Of a stretch of DNA of 64,000 bases, positions 54,468 to 63,343 are shown in pieces. Under the pieces are notes generated by a model. That model ran no database searches and was not told where the DNA came from. It saw only the letters and a program-made list of their open reading frames with translations. The position numbers and the translations under genes were made by a program. How positions within the stretch are numbered: position 1 is the first letter of the stretch; every line of letters begins with the position of its first letter. The stretch lies in contig NZ_JAAATX020000006.1 in NCBI RefSeq assembly GCF_009908265.2, positions 186,001-250,000 on the forward strand, read 5' to 3'. The DNA comes from Paragemmobacter amnigenus. GTDB lineage: Bacteria; Pseudomonadota; Alphaproteobacteria; Rhodobacterales; Rhodobacteraceae.

Positions 54468-55257
54468 GGGCTGTCTCCGTCAGTCGGTCGGAATGGGTGA
54501 AGACCTCGAACCGGTCGGGCCGGGCAAGGGCGATCAGGGTCAGACCCGCCTCGTCGGCAAGGTCCACGGCATGGGCGGTCGGGGCCGACACGGCGATCAG
54601 GATCGGCGCGCCAAGGGCGCAGACCTTCTGCACCATGTCGATGGACACGCGGCTGGTCAGCACCACCGCGCCCTGCGGATAGCCCGCGCGGATCACATGC
54701 CCCGCCAGCTTGTCCAGCGCATTGTGCCGCCCGACATCCTCGCGCGCGGCGACCAGCCCTTCGGGCGTCCAGTAGGCGGCGCAATGGGCGGCGCGGGTAT
54801 AGTCGTGCAGCGGCTGGCGGTCGGTCAGCGAGGCCACGGCGCGCATCACCTGCGCGGGCGTCATGCGGAAGGGTGACGGCGCGATCTGCGCCACGGGGCG
54901 CATGGCCTGTTCGATGCTGTCGATCCCGCAGAGGCCACAGCCCACCGGCCCCGCCATCGTACGGCGGCGCGCGGCAAGGGATTGCGCCACATCCTCGGCC
55001 ACCCAGACCTGCACATCGACACCGTCGCCCGCAGGCACGATATCGACGCTATCGATCTGGTCCGGCCGCGCGATGCCTTCGGTCAGGGCAAAGCCATAGG
55101 CGAAGTCGGTCAGGTCGGCAGGCGTTGCCATCATCACCGCCTGCGTCGACCCGTTGAAGGTCAGCGCGACCGCCACCTCTTCGGGCAGGGGCCGCGACCC
55201 CTGCTCGATCCCGCCGGAGCCGAAGCTCAGGCGGGGAAGGCGGCGCGCCGTCTCCAT
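54457..55257 (-). CDS. fdhD: Formate dehydrogenase accessory sulfurtransferase FdhD (FdsC)
   Basis: FdhD passes sulfur from IscS/NifS-type desulfurases to the molybdenum cofactor before it enters formate dehydrogenase. The 266-residue protein has the active CxxC at C107 and C110 in GPVGCGLCGIDS, and AREDVGRHNALDKLAG with TSRVSIDMVQKV. ATG 55257 overlaps the fdsA stop (ATGA); an in-frame extension to 55317 overlaps fdsA and is unlikely. Its place inside the fds operon fits the R. capsulatus gene order. Confidence 0.95.
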   Translation of the reverse strand: METARRLPRLSFGSGGIEQGSRPLPEEVAVALTFNGSTQAVMMATPADLTDFAYGFALTEGIARPDQIDSVDIVPAGDGVDVQVWVAEDVAQSLAARRRTMAGPVGCGLCGIDSIEQAMRPVAQIAPSPFRMTPAQVMRAVASLTDRQPLHDYTRAAHCAAYWTPEGLVAAREDVGRHNALDKLAGHVIRAGYPQGAVVLTSRVSIDMVQKVCALGAPILIAVSAPTAHAVDLADEAGLTLIALARPDRFEVFTHSDRLTETAHVR

Positions 55258-58133
55258 CACTCGGCTGCCAGAATGCGGCGCGAGGCTTCGGCCTGTGCGG
55301 CGTATTCCTCCTGCCATTCGGTCGGGCCGTTCGAGGGCGATACCTGCACCGCCGTCACCTTGTATTCCGGACAGTTGGTCGCCCAGTCCGAGAAGTCGGT
55401 GGTGATGACGTTGGCCTGCGTCGTCGGGTGGTGGAAGGTCGTGTAGACCACACCGGGCGACACGCGATCCGTGATCTTGGCCCGCAGCGAGGTTTCCCCC
55501 GAGCGGCTGGCCAGTTTCACGAATTGCCCGTCACGCACGCCGCGCACTTCGGCGTCATGCGGGTGAATTTCCAGCACATCCTCGTCATGCCAGACCACGT
55601 TGTCGGTCCGCCGCGTCTGCGCGCCCACATTGTACTGCGACAGGATGCGCCCCGTGGTGAGCAGGAGCGGGAAGCGCGATCCCGTCTTTTCATCCGTGGC
55701 CACATATTCGGTGCGAATCAGCTTGCCCTTGCCGCGCACGAAACCGTCGATATGCATCAAGGGCGTGCCTTCGGGCGCCTTTTCGTTGCAGGGCCACTGG
55801 ACGGAGCCCATTTCTTCCAGCTTTTCATAGCTGACGCCCGCGAAGGACGGGGTCAGCATGGCGATCTCGTCCATGATCTGGGACGGGTGGGTATAGGCCC
55901 AGTTCGCCCCCATGGCCTGCGCGAACATCTGGGTGACTTCCCAGTCGGCATAGCCCTGACGCGGCGCCATCACCTTGCGCACGCGGTTGATGCGGCGTTC
56001 GGCGTTGGTGAAGGTGCCGTCCTTTTCCAGGAAGGATGACCCGGGGAAGAAGACGTGGGCGTAGTTCGCGGTTTCGTTCAGGAACAGGTCGTGGACGATC
56101 ACGCAATCCATCGCGGCAAGGCCGGCGGCGACGTGTTTGGTGTCGGGGTCGGATTGCAGGATGTCTTCGCCCTGGCAATACAGGCCCTTGAACGTACCTT
56201 CCACGGCGGCGTCCAGCATGTTGGGGATGCGCAGGCCCGGTTCGTTGTCGATCTGCACGCCCCAGAGCGATTCGAAGACTTCGCGGACGCTGTCGTTCTT
56301 CACATGGCGATAGCCCGGCAGTTCATGCGGGAAGGACCCCATGTCGCAGGAACCCTGCACGTTGTTCTGCCCGCGCAGCGGGTTCACGCCCACGCCGGGG
56401 CGGCCGATGTTGCCGGTCAGCATGGCAAGGTTGGCGATGCCGATGACGGTGGTGGACCCCTGAGAGTGTTCCGTCACGCCGAGGCCATAGTAGATCGCCC
56501 CGTTGCCGCCCTTGGCATAGAGGCGGGCGGCGGCGCGGAGTTCGTCGGCCTTCACGCCGGTCAGGAACTGCGTCGCTTCCGGCGAGTGGCGGGGGTCGGA
56601 CACGAATTCGGCATAGTCTTGGAATTCATCCCAGTCGCAGCGGGTGCGGACGAATTCCTCGTCGAACAGGCCTTCGGTGACGATCACATGGGCCAGTGCC
56701 GTGACCACGGCCACGTTGGTGCCCGGAGTCAGTTGCAGGTGATGCGCGGCCTTGATGTGGGCGCTGTCGACAAGGTCGATCCGGCGCGGGTCGACCACGA
56801 TCAGCTTTGCGCCCTTGCGCAGCCGCTTTTTCAGGCGGCTGGCAAAGACCGGGTGGCCGTCGGTCGGGTTCGCGCCGATCAGGATGACGACATCGGTTTC
56901 TTCCACCGAGTCGAAGTCCTGCGTGCCGGCGCTGGTGCCGAAGGTCTGGCCCAGCCCGTAACCGGTGGGCGAATGGCAGACGCGGGCGCAGGTGTCGGTG
57001 TTGTTGTTGCGGAACACCGCGCGGGTCAGCTTCTGGACGAGATAGGCTTCTTCATTCGTGCAGCGGGACGAGGTGATGACGCCCACCGAATGACGGCCAT
57101 GCTTGGCGATGATGCCCTTCATGCGGTTCGAGGCAAACTCCATCGCCTCGGCCCAGGACACCTCTTTCCACGGGTCGTTGATCGAGTCGCGGATCATCGG
57201 CGACAGGATGCGGTCCTTGTGGGCGGCGTAGCCATAGGCGAAGCGGCCCTTGACGCAGCTATGGCCGCGGTTGGCCTTGCCGTGCTTGTAGGGGACCATG
57301 CGGACCAGCTCGTCGCCGCGCATCTCGGCCTTGAAGGAACAGCCGACGCCGCAATAGGCGCAGGTGGTGATGACGGAGCGTTCGGGCGTGCCGATCTCGA
57401 TCACCGATTTTTCCTGCAGGGTGCCGGTCGGGCAGGCCTGCACGCAGGCGCCGCAGGAGACGCAGTCCGACGACAGGAAGTTGTCACCCGCCATCCCAGC
57501 CGACACGCGGCTGCCGAAGCCGCGGCCTTCGATCGTCAGGGCGAAGGTGCCCTGCACCTCTTCGCAGGCGCGGACGCAGCGGGAGCAGACGATGCATTTC
57601 GCGGGGTCGTAGGTGAAATAGGGGTTGGAGTCGTCCTTGGCGATCCAGTTCGGGTTCACCTCGCCGCTGGTATTGCGGACCTCGAAGTGGTTTTCGCCCT
57701 TTTCATAGCGCACATCGCGCAGGCCGACGGCCCCCGCCATGTCCTGCAACTCGCAATCACCATTGGCCGCACAGGTCAGGCAGTCCAGCGGGTGGTCCGA
57801 AATGTAAAGCTCCATCACGCCACGGCGGAGTTGCTTCAATTTGGCGTTCTGGGTGTGGACCTTCAGACCCGGCGCGACGGGCGTGGTGCAGGAGGCAGGG
57901 GTGCCTGCGCGGCCTTCGATTTCCACAAGGCACAGGCGGCAGGAGCCGAAGGCGTCGATGCTGTCGGTGGCGCAGAGCTTGGGGACCGAGATGCCGATTT
58001 CCGCCGCGGCGCGCATGATGGACGTGCCTGCGGGAACGGTGACGTCGAAGCCGTCGATGGTCAGCGTGACCATCTCCTTCGCCTTGGAGGCGGGGGTGCC
58101 AAAGTCGCGGTCGGGGATGATGAAGTCTTTCAT
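55257..58133 (-). CDS. fdsA: NAD-dependent formate dehydrogenase catalytic subunit alpha
   Basis: FdsA oxidises formate to CO2 at a bis-MGD molybdenum site. The 958-residue protein starts with a ferredoxin-like region: [2Fe-2S] cysteines C54, C65, C68 and C82, then the HPLDCLTC cluster with C118, C121 and C127. Two four-Cys [4Fe-4S] motifs follow at C180-C190 and C224-C234, and a further cluster at C258-C293. The molybdenum ligand is C386 in ARVCHSPTG, cysteine rather than selenocysteine, with H387 next to it. C386 matches the numbering of the characterised R. capsulatus enzyme. ATG 58133 overlaps the fdsB stop. It is a cytoplasmic partner of FdsB and FdsG. Confidence 0.97.
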   Translation of the reverse strand: MKDFIIPDRDFGTPASKAKEMVTLTIDGFDVTVPAGTSIMRAAAEIGISVPKLCATDSIDAFGSCRLCLVEIEGRAGTPASCTTPVAPGLKVHTQNAKLKQLRRGVMELYISDHPLDCLTCAANGDCELQDMAGAVGLRDVRYEKGENHFEVRNTSGEVNPNWIAKDDSNPYFTYDPAKCIVCSRCVRACEEVQGTFALTIEGRGFGSRVSAGMAGDNFLSSDCVSCGACVQACPTGTLQEKSVIEIGTPERSVITTCAYCGVGCSFKAEMRGDELVRMVPYKHGKANRGHSCVKGRFAYGYAAHKDRILSPMIRDSINDPWKEVSWAEAMEFASNRMKGIIAKHGRHSVGVITSSRCTNEEAYLVQKLTRAVFRNNNTDTCARVCHSPTGYGLGQTFGTSAGTQDFDSVEETDVVILIGANPTDGHPVFASRLKKRLRKGAKLIVVDPRRIDLVDSAHIKAAHHLQLTPGTNVAVVTALAHVIVTEGLFDEEFVRTRCDWDEFQDYAEFVSDPRHSPEATQFLTGVKADELRAAARLYAKGGNGAIYYGLGVTEHSQGSTTVIGIANLAMLTGNIGRPGVGVNPLRGQNNVQGSCDMGSFPHELPGYRHVKNDSVREVFESLWGVQIDNEPGLRIPNMLDAAVEGTFKGLYCQGEDILQSDPDTKHVAAGLAAMDCVIVHDLFLNETANYAHVFFPGSSFLEKDGTFTNAERRINRVRKVMAPRQGYADWEVTQMFAQAMGANWAYTHPSQIMDEIAMLTPSFAGVSYEKLEEMGSVQWPCNEKAPEGTPLMHIDGFVRGKGKLIRTEYVATDEKTGSRFPLLLTTGRILSQYNVGAQTRRTDNVVWHDEDVLEIHPHDAEVRGVRDGQFVKLASRSGETSLRAKITDRVSPGVVYTTFHHPTTQANVITTDFSDWATNCPEYKVTAVQVSPSNGPTEWQEEYAAQAEASRRILAAE

Positions 58134-59659
58134 TCGGCGGCCTCTTTCATCGCGGGGGCGAAGTCGTCGGGGAAGTGGGTCAGCGCGGACATCACCGGAT
58201 AGGGGGTGAAGCCGCCCAGCGCGCAGAGCGAGCCGGATTTCATCGTGTTGCAGAGGTCCGTCAGCAGCGGGATCGCGCCCGTATCGCCCTTGGCGATGCG
58301 GTCCACCGTTTCCACGCCACGCACCGCGCCGATGCGGCAGGGGGTGCATTTGCCGCAGGATTCGATGGCGCAGAATTCCATCGCAAAGCGCGCCTGTTTC
58401 AGCATGTCGGCCGAGTCGTCGAACACGACCAGACCGGCATGGCCGATCAGACCTTCCTTGGCGCCGAATTCCTCATAGCCGAAGGGGGTGTCGAAGAGCG
58501 CGCGCGGAAAATAGGCGCCCAGCGGGCCGCCCACCTGCACCGCCTTGACGGGGCGACCGGAGGCCGTGCCGCCGCCGATGCTATCAACGATCTCGCCCAG
58601 CGTCAGACCGAAGGCGACCTCGAACAGACCGCCGAACTTCACGTTCCCCGCGATCTGCAGCGGGATCGTACCGCGCGACCGGCCAAGGCCGAAATCCTTG
58701 TAGAAGGCTGCGCCGCGTTCAAAGATCACCGGTACGGTGGCCAGTGAAATCACGTTGTTCACCACCGTGGGCTTGCCCATGAAGCCCTGCAGCGCGGGCA
58801 GCGGCGGCTTGGCGCGGACCGTGCCGCGCTTGCCTTCCAGCGAATTCAAGAGCGACGTCTCCTCGCCGCAGACATAGGCGCCAGCGCCGGTGCGGATTTC
58901 CATGTCGAAGGCCTTGCCGGAGCCCAGCACCGACGCGCCCAGCACGCCCGCCTTGCGGGCGATTTCCACCGCCGCCGTCATCACCTCGATCGCGTCGGGA
59001 TATTCGGAGCGCAGATAGACGAAGCCCTTGGTCGCCCCCGTGCCGATCCCGGCAATCGCCATGCCTTCGATCAGGGTGAAGGGGTCGCCTTCCATCAGCA
59101 TCCGGTCAGCAAAGGTGCCACTGTCACCCTCGTCCGCATTGCAGACGATGTATTTGCGGTCGGCCTTCGCCTCGGCCACGGTTTTCCACTTGATGCCGGT
59201 GGGGAAGCCCGCACCACCACGGCCACGCAGGCCGCTTTCGGTGACTTCGGCCACGATGGCTGCGCTGTCCATGGCCAGCGCGCGGCGCAGGCCCACCAGA
59301 CCGCCATGCGCCTCGTAATCCGACAGCGACAGCGGGTCGATCACGCCCACGCGGGCAAAGGTCAGGCGCGTCTGCTTCGCCATCCACGGCAGGGCATCCG
59401 TCAGGCCCAGCGCCTTTGGGTGGTTTTTCAGGTCGGCCAGCAGTGCGGGAACTTCGGCAGCGGTCATGGGACCGAAGGCAACGCGCCCCTCGGGCGTTTC
59501 CACCTCGACCAGCGGTTCCAGCCAGACCATGCCGCGCGATCCGTTGCGGACCAGATCGACCGTCACGCCGCGCCTTGCGGCCTCGGCCAGAACGGCAGCC
59601 GCCACCTCGTCGGCACCCAGTCCACGGGCCGCCGCGTCACGGGGAACATAGACCTTCAT
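58130..59659 (-). CDS. fdsB: NAD-dependent formate dehydrogenase diaphorase subunit beta
   Basis: FdsB carries FMN and reduces NAD+ with electrons from FdsA; it is a NuoF homologue. The 509-residue protein has a short thioredoxin-like N-terminal part and the FMN/NADH region GLRGRGGAGFPTGIKW with YIVCNADEGDSGTFADR. YVCGEETSLLNSLEGKRG and the [4Fe-4S] motif ESCGKCTPCRIG follow. ATG 59659 overlaps the TGA of fdsG. Confidence 0.97.
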   Translation of the reverse strand: MKVYVPRDAAARGLGADEVAAAVLAEAARRGVTVDLVRNGSRGMVWLEPLVEVETPEGRVAFGPMTAAEVPALLADLKNHPKALGLTDALPWMAKQTRLTFARVGVIDPLSLSDYEAHGGLVGLRRALAMDSAAIVAEVTESGLRGRGGAGFPTGIKWKTVAEAKADRKYIVCNADEGDSGTFADRMLMEGDPFTLIEGMAIAGIGTGATKGFVYLRSEYPDAIEVMTAAVEIARKAGVLGASVLGSGKAFDMEIRTGAGAYVCGEETSLLNSLEGKRGTVRAKPPLPALQGFMGKPTVVNNVISLATVPVIFERGAAFYKDFGLGRSRGTIPLQIAGNVKFGGLFEVAFGLTLGEIVDSIGGGTASGRPVKAVQVGGPLGAYFPRALFDTPFGYEEFGAKEGLIGHAGLVVFDDSADMLKQARFAMEFCAIESCGKCTPCRIGAVRGVETVDRIAKGDTGAIPLLTDLCNTMKSGSLCALGGFTPYPVMSALTHFPDDFAPAMKEAAE

Positions 59660-60129
59660 CAACGCACCCCCTCTATGATCGCATCAAGCCGCGCCTCGTC
59701 CACGCGACCCACCACCTTGCCATCGACCAGCGCGGCGGGCGCACAGGCGCAAAGCCCAAGGCAGAACACCGGTTCCAGCGTGATCTGACCGTCCTTGGTC
59801 GTCTCGTGCCATTCGATGCCCAGACGGTCCTGCGCGTGTTTCGCCACGCGGTCGCCGCCCATCGCCTGACAGGCCTCGGCCCGACACAACTTCAGGACAT
59901 GCCGTCCCGCCGGATCCTCGCGGAAATCGTGGTAGAAGGACATGACGCCATGCACCTCGGCCCGCGTCAGGTTCAGCCGCTTGGCAATGACGGGCAGCGC
60001 GTCGCGCGGCACATAGCCATAGGCGTGCTGGATGGCGTGCAGGATCGGCAGCAGCGACCCCTCCATCCCCTCATGCGCGTCGAGGATTTCCCCCACCCGC
60101 GCGGCGATTTCGGTGCTGGTCTGCGTCAT
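59659..60129 (-). CDS. fdsG: NAD-dependent formate dehydrogenase subunit gamma
   Basis: The 156-residue NuoE homologue carries a [2Fe-2S] cluster with cysteines in KLCRAEACQAMG and PVFCLGLCACAPAALVDGKVVGRV. It starts the fdsGBA-fdhD-fdsD operon, in which all junctions overlap. The start ATG at 60129 lies 39 bases downstream (minus strand) of the first of two palindromic sites, the likely operator region. No fdsR regulator gene is adjacent. Confidence 0.96.
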   Translation of the reverse strand: MTQTSTEIAARVGEILDAHEGMEGSLLPILHAIQHAYGYVPRDALPVIAKRLNLTRAEVHGVMSFYHDFREDPAGRHVLKLCRAEACQAMGGDRVAKHAQDRLGIEWHETTKDGQITLEPVFCLGLCACAPAALVDGKVVGRVDEARLDAIIEGVR

Positions 60130-60167
60130 CGGCGGCCTCTTTGGTAGCTGGCTATGGGCATACGCGG

Positions 60168-60222
60168 TTTGATAGGGAATTCAATATCAAATTCCCGTTG
60201 TTTGATAGACACGATCTATCAA
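60168..60222 (-). promoter_or_regulatory. Two TTTGATA/TATCAA operator-like dyads upstream of fdsG
   Basis: TTTGATA (60168-60174) with TATCAAA (60185-60191) forms a 7-bp dyad with a 10-base gap. A second, TTTGATA (60201-60207) with TATCAA (60217-60222), has a 9-base gap. Their left arms are exactly 33 bases apart, about three helical turns, so a protein bound to both would face the same side. The arrangement is typical of LysR-type regulators such as the FdsR known in some fds systems. The region also serves as the promoter for the divergent aminotransferase gene. Confidence 0.65.
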
Positions 60223-60329
60223 TCCACCCGTTTCGCCCGTGGGCTGTCAGCCCCGCCAGACAGTCCACGCGCCCCCTTCACCTTCGCCGCCGCCGCCCTT
60301 ACCGTGGCCGCAGCGAACAGGGGACCAGA

Positions 60330-61232
60330 ATGACCGACCACGTTTCCACCCATGCGGCGGAAGAGGACATCCGCAACGAAAGCATCCTCATCTATGTCAA
60401 CGGACGCATTGTCCCGAAACGGGATGCCCTGATCTCGGTCTATGATTCCGGCTTCATGCTGGGCGACGGGGTGTGGGAGGGGATCAGGCTCTATAACGGC
60501 AAATGGGCCTTCATCACCGAACACATGGACCGTTTGTACGAGGCGGCAAAGGCCATCGACCTCGACATCGGGATGACGAAGGACGAAATGATCGCCGCCG
60601 TGCTGGACACGCAGGCCGCGAACGGGATGGAAACCGATGCCCATTGCCGCCTGATGGTCACGCGGGGGATCAAGACCCGCCCCTTCCAGAACCCGCGCCT
60701 GTCGCAGCAGGGGCCGACCGTCGCCATCATCATGGAACACTCGCGCCCGAAACTGCCGCGCCCCATCACGCTGGCCACCGTGCCGCATCTGCGCGGCCTG
60801 CCCATGACGCAAGACCCCAAGCTGAACAGCCATTCCAAGCTGAACTGCATCCTTGCCTGCATCGCCGCGCAAAAGGCCGGCGCGGACGAGGCGCTGATGC
60901 TCGACATCCACGGCTTCGTGAACACGACCAACGCCTGCAACTTCTTCATCGTCCGCAAGGGCGAGGTGTGGACCAGCACGGGCGACTACTGCATGAACGG
61001 CATCACGCGGGGCAAGGTGATCCAGCTTTGCCGTGAAAACGGTATCCCGGTCTATGAACGCAACTTCTCGCTGGTGGACACCTATGGCGCGGACGAGGCG
61101 TTCCTGACCGGCACCTTCGGCGCGCAGACGCCGGTCGGCGTGATCGACGGGCGGCAAATCGGGACGGGGCAGATGGGGCCGATGACAGAACGGCTGCGCG
61201 GTCTTTACAAGGCGCTTGTTGCGCGGTCCTGA
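60330..61232 (+). CDS. Class IV aminotransferase (BCAT/D-amino-acid transaminase fold)
   Basis: The 300-residue PLP enzyme has ISVYDSGFMLGDGVWEGIRLYNG, FITEHMDRLYEAAKAI, HCRLMVTRG, a PLP lysine within PKLNSHSKLNCILA (164-170), and the phosphate-binding GFVNTTNACNFFIV and AFLTGTFGAQTPV. It is of branched-chain or D-amino-acid transaminase type, but the specificity is not clear. AGGGGACC precedes the ATG. It is followed by a 50-bp repeat and a sulfotransferase-like gene. Plant proteins of about 900 residues fuse these two domains, to my recollection, which supports a shared pathway. Confidence 0.85.
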   Translation: MTDHVSTHAAEEDIRNESILIYVNGRIVPKRDALISVYDSGFMLGDGVWEGIRLYNGKWAFITEHMDRLYEAAKAIDLDIGMTKDEMIAAVLDTQAANGMETDAHCRLMVTRGIKTRPFQNPRLSQQGPTVAIIMEHSRPKLPRPITLATVPHLRGLPMTQDPKLNSHSKLNCILACIAAQKAGADEALMLDIHGFVNTTNACNFFIVRKGEVWTSTGDYCMNGITRGKVIQLCRENGIPVYERNFSLVDTYGADEAFLTGTFGAQTPVGVIDGRQIGTGQMGPMTERLRGLYKALVARS

Positions 61233-61243
61233 GCGACCGTTCG

Positions 61244-61293
61244 CTGCGTATGTACAGTTTGCGGCACGGTTTGCGGCACAACGTCCGGTACAG
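61244..61293. repeat. 50-bp element with 12-bp periodic CGGYACA boxes, copy B
   Basis: CTGCGT (61244) and ACA (61254) are followed by CGGCAC (61262), CGGCACA (61274) and CGGTACA (61286), spaced 12 bases apart; GTTTGCGGCAC occurs twice in tandem. Length, box order and box spacing match copy A at 39501-39550. It ends 9 bases before the start of the sulfotransferase-like gene and overlaps the space where its ribosome-binding site begins. Confidence 0.65.
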
Positions 61294-61302
61294 GGAATGA
61301 CG

Positions 61303-62019
61303 ATGAAGATAGCGATGTGGTCCGGCCCCCGGAACCTGTCTACCGCGATGATGTATTCCTTCGCCGCGCGGGGCGATTGCGCGGTCTGGGACGAACCCTT
61401 CTACGCGGCCTATCTGGCGAAAACGGGCATCGACCACCCGATGCGCGACGCCATCATCGCCGCCCATGACGCCGATCCCGCGTCCGTCGCCGCCGCCTGC
61501 ACCGGCGCGGTGCCAGACGGGAAAGACGTGCATTATCAAAAGCATATGACGCTGCACATGATCCCCGAATTCGACCGGGGCTTCATGCGCGACCTGACCA
61601 ACGTCTTCCTGATCCGCCACCCCGCCCGCGTCGTGGCCAGCTATTCCCAGAAGCGCGAGGCGCCGACGCTGGCCGATATCGGCTTTGTCCAGCAGGCCGA
61701 ACTGTTCGATCAGGTGGCGGGCTGGTCGGGCCGGACGCCCATCGTGATCGACAGCGCCGACATCCGCGCCAACCCGCGGGAATCGCTGGAAAAACTCTGC
61801 GCCGCGCTGGGGATTGCCTTCACCGCGAACATGCTGTCATGGCCCGCCGGACCCAAACCCTATGACGGCGTCTGGGCACCGCACTGGTACAACGCCGTCC
61901 ACGCCTCTACCGGCTTTGGCGAGGCGGAGGGGCCGCTTCCCACCCTGCCCGCCGAATACGCCCCGCTCGTGGAACAGGCTTTGCCGCATTATCAACGGCT
62001 TGCACGGTTCAAGCTTTGA
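61303..62019 (+). CDS. Sulfotransferase-like P-loop protein
   Basis: The 238-residue protein starts MWSGPRNLSTAMMYSF, a good match to the 5'-phosphosulfate loop of sulfotransferases (SGPRN-STA). It later has LIRHPARVVASYSQK, the usual 3'-phosphate-binding block. ATG 61303 is preferred because AGGGA is 6 bases upstream; ATG 61297 is too close to it. Whether PAPS is the true donor is unproven in this subfamily. It follows the class IV aminotransferase gene and precedes a PhyH-type dioxygenase. Confidence 0.8.
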   Translation: MKIAMWSGPRNLSTAMMYSFAARGDCAVWDEPFYAAYLAKTGIDHPMRDAIIAAHDADPASVAAACTGAVPDGKDVHYQKHMTLHMIPEFDRGFMRDLTNVFLIRHPARVVASYSQKREAPTLADIGFVQQAELFDQVAGWSGRTPIVIDSADIRANPRESLEKLCAALGIAFTANMLSWPAGPKPYDGVWAPHWYNAVHASTGFGEAEGPLPTLPAEYAPLVEQALPHYQRLARFKL

Positions 62020-62098
62020 CGGGAAACCGTCAGGGCGGGCCTTGCCGGACGGCGTGCGACGGCGCAAACTCCCCTTAACCAGCATCGGGGAGGATGCC

Positions 62099-63292
62099 AT
62101 GCTCAACCGTTCCACCGCCGCCGCGCGCGCGGCCCGTGTCTATCTGCGCGCCGAGGATTGCCGTGTCGAGGATCTTGCAACCCTCTGCGCGCAAACGGTT
62201 TCCCTGTCGGATTATCCCTTTGCGGCAGATGTGCAGAAAAACATCCCCGTCTACGACTGCCCCGCGCTCCTGCCCGCGCTGGCCGACCCCGACGACCGCC
62301 GCGCGCTGATGGCCGAATGGGCAGAGGCGATGCTGACCGGCCCCGGCGTGGTGGTGCTGAAACGCGCCGAACCCGACCTTGCCATGCTGGACGAGGCGAC
62401 CGCCCTGTTCTTCCGCCTGATCGAGGAGCAAAACCGCGCAGGCACCGGCGGGGGCGACCATTTCGCGAAACCGGGCGCGAATGACCGGCTGTGGAATTCC
62501 TTGGAAAAACATTGCCTTGCGGACCCCGCGAACTTTGCCCGCTATTACGCCAACCCCTTCCTTGCCGCGATATCAGAGGCATGGCTTGGCCCGCATTACC
62601 AGATCACGGCGCAACTGAACGTGGTCAATCCCGGCGGCGCGGCGCAGTCGCCGCATCGCGACTACCACCTCGGCTTTCAATCCGCGGCGCAGATCGAACG
62701 CTATCCGCGCCATGTGCAACTGCTGTCCCCCGCCCTGACGCTGCAAGGGGCCATCGCCCATGTGGACGCCACGGTGGAAACCGGCCCGACCCAGCTTCTT
62801 CCCTTTTCCCAAGCCTATGACGCGGGCTACCTCGCCATGAACCGCCCCGATTTCCGCGCCTATTTCGCGGAAAATTATGTGCAGCTTCCGCTGGAAAAGG
62901 GCGACATGCTGTTCTTCTCACCCGCCCTGCTGCACGCCGCAGGCACCAACCGCAGCGCGGATATCCGGCGGATGGTGAACCTGTTTCAGGTGTCGTCCGC
63001 CTATGGCCGCGCGATGGAAACGGTGGACCGTACGCGGATGACCAAGGCGCTCTATCCCGTTCTTCTTGCTGCGAAAAACGACGGCAGCCTCACCCAAACC
63101 CAGATCGCCAACGCCATCGCCGCCTCTGCCGAAGGCTACAGCTTCCCCACCAACCTCGACCGCGACCCGCCCTTGGGCGGCATGGCCCCCAAGACGCAGG
63201 CGGCTCTGGTGGCCGAGGCGCTGTCGGGCGACTGGGACGCAGACAGGCTGAACGCGGCGCTGGATGATCAGGCGGCGAAAAAGCTGGCCTGA
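62099..63292 (+). CDS. Phytanoyl-CoA dioxygenase (PhyH) family protein
   Basis: The 397-residue protein has an Fe(II)/2-oxoglutarate site: H186 and D188 in SPHRDYHLGF, H279 in LLHAAGTNRS, and R290, which could hold 2-oxoglutarate. PhyH-family enzymes hydroxylate a wide range of small molecules. GGGGAGG lies just before ATG 62099. It is the third of three plus-strand genes (aminotransferase, sulfotransferase-like, dioxygenase) and is followed by the argG terminator. The substrate is unknown. Confidence 0.85.
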   Translation: MLNRSTAAARAARVYLRAEDCRVEDLATLCAQTVSLSDYPFAADVQKNIPVYDCPALLPALADPDDRRALMAEWAEAMLTGPGVVVLKRAEPDLAMLDEATALFFRLIEEQNRAGTGGGDHFAKPGANDRLWNSLEKHCLADPANFARYYANPFLAAISEAWLGPHYQITAQLNVVNPGGAAQSPHRDYHLGFQSAAQIERYPRHVQLLSPALTLQGAIAHVDATVETGPTQLLPFSQAYDAGYLAMNRPDFRAYFAENYVQLPLEKGDMLFFSPALLHAAGTNRSADIRRMVNLFQVSSAYGRAMETVDRTRMTKALYPVLLAAKNDGSLTQTQIANAIAASAEGYSFPTNLDRDPPLGGMAPKTQAALVAEALSGDWDADRLNAALDDQAAKKLA

Positions 63293-63295
63293 AAT

Positions 63296-63320
63296 GAAAA
63301 GGGCGGGCCGAAGCCCGCCC
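63296..63320 (-). terminator. argG terminator
   Basis: On the minus strand a perfect 8-bp stem GGGCGGGC/GCCCGCCC (63301-63308 and 63313-63320) around TTCG is followed by TTTTCATTT. This is a strong intrinsic terminator for argG; on the plus strand it follows the PhyH gene directly and may also end that transcript. Confidence 0.88.
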
Positions 63321-63343
63321 GAATTCAAGGGGTTACGGCCCGC

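Noticed and set aside
55257-58133. Selenocysteine-containing formate dehydrogenase
   Set aside because: The molybdenum ligand position (C386) is encoded by a cysteine codon and the frame has no internal TGA.
56055-58202. 715-codon open frame on the plus strand across fdsA
   Set aside because: It mirrors the fdsA codons and shows no domain; fdsA has complete cofactor motifs.
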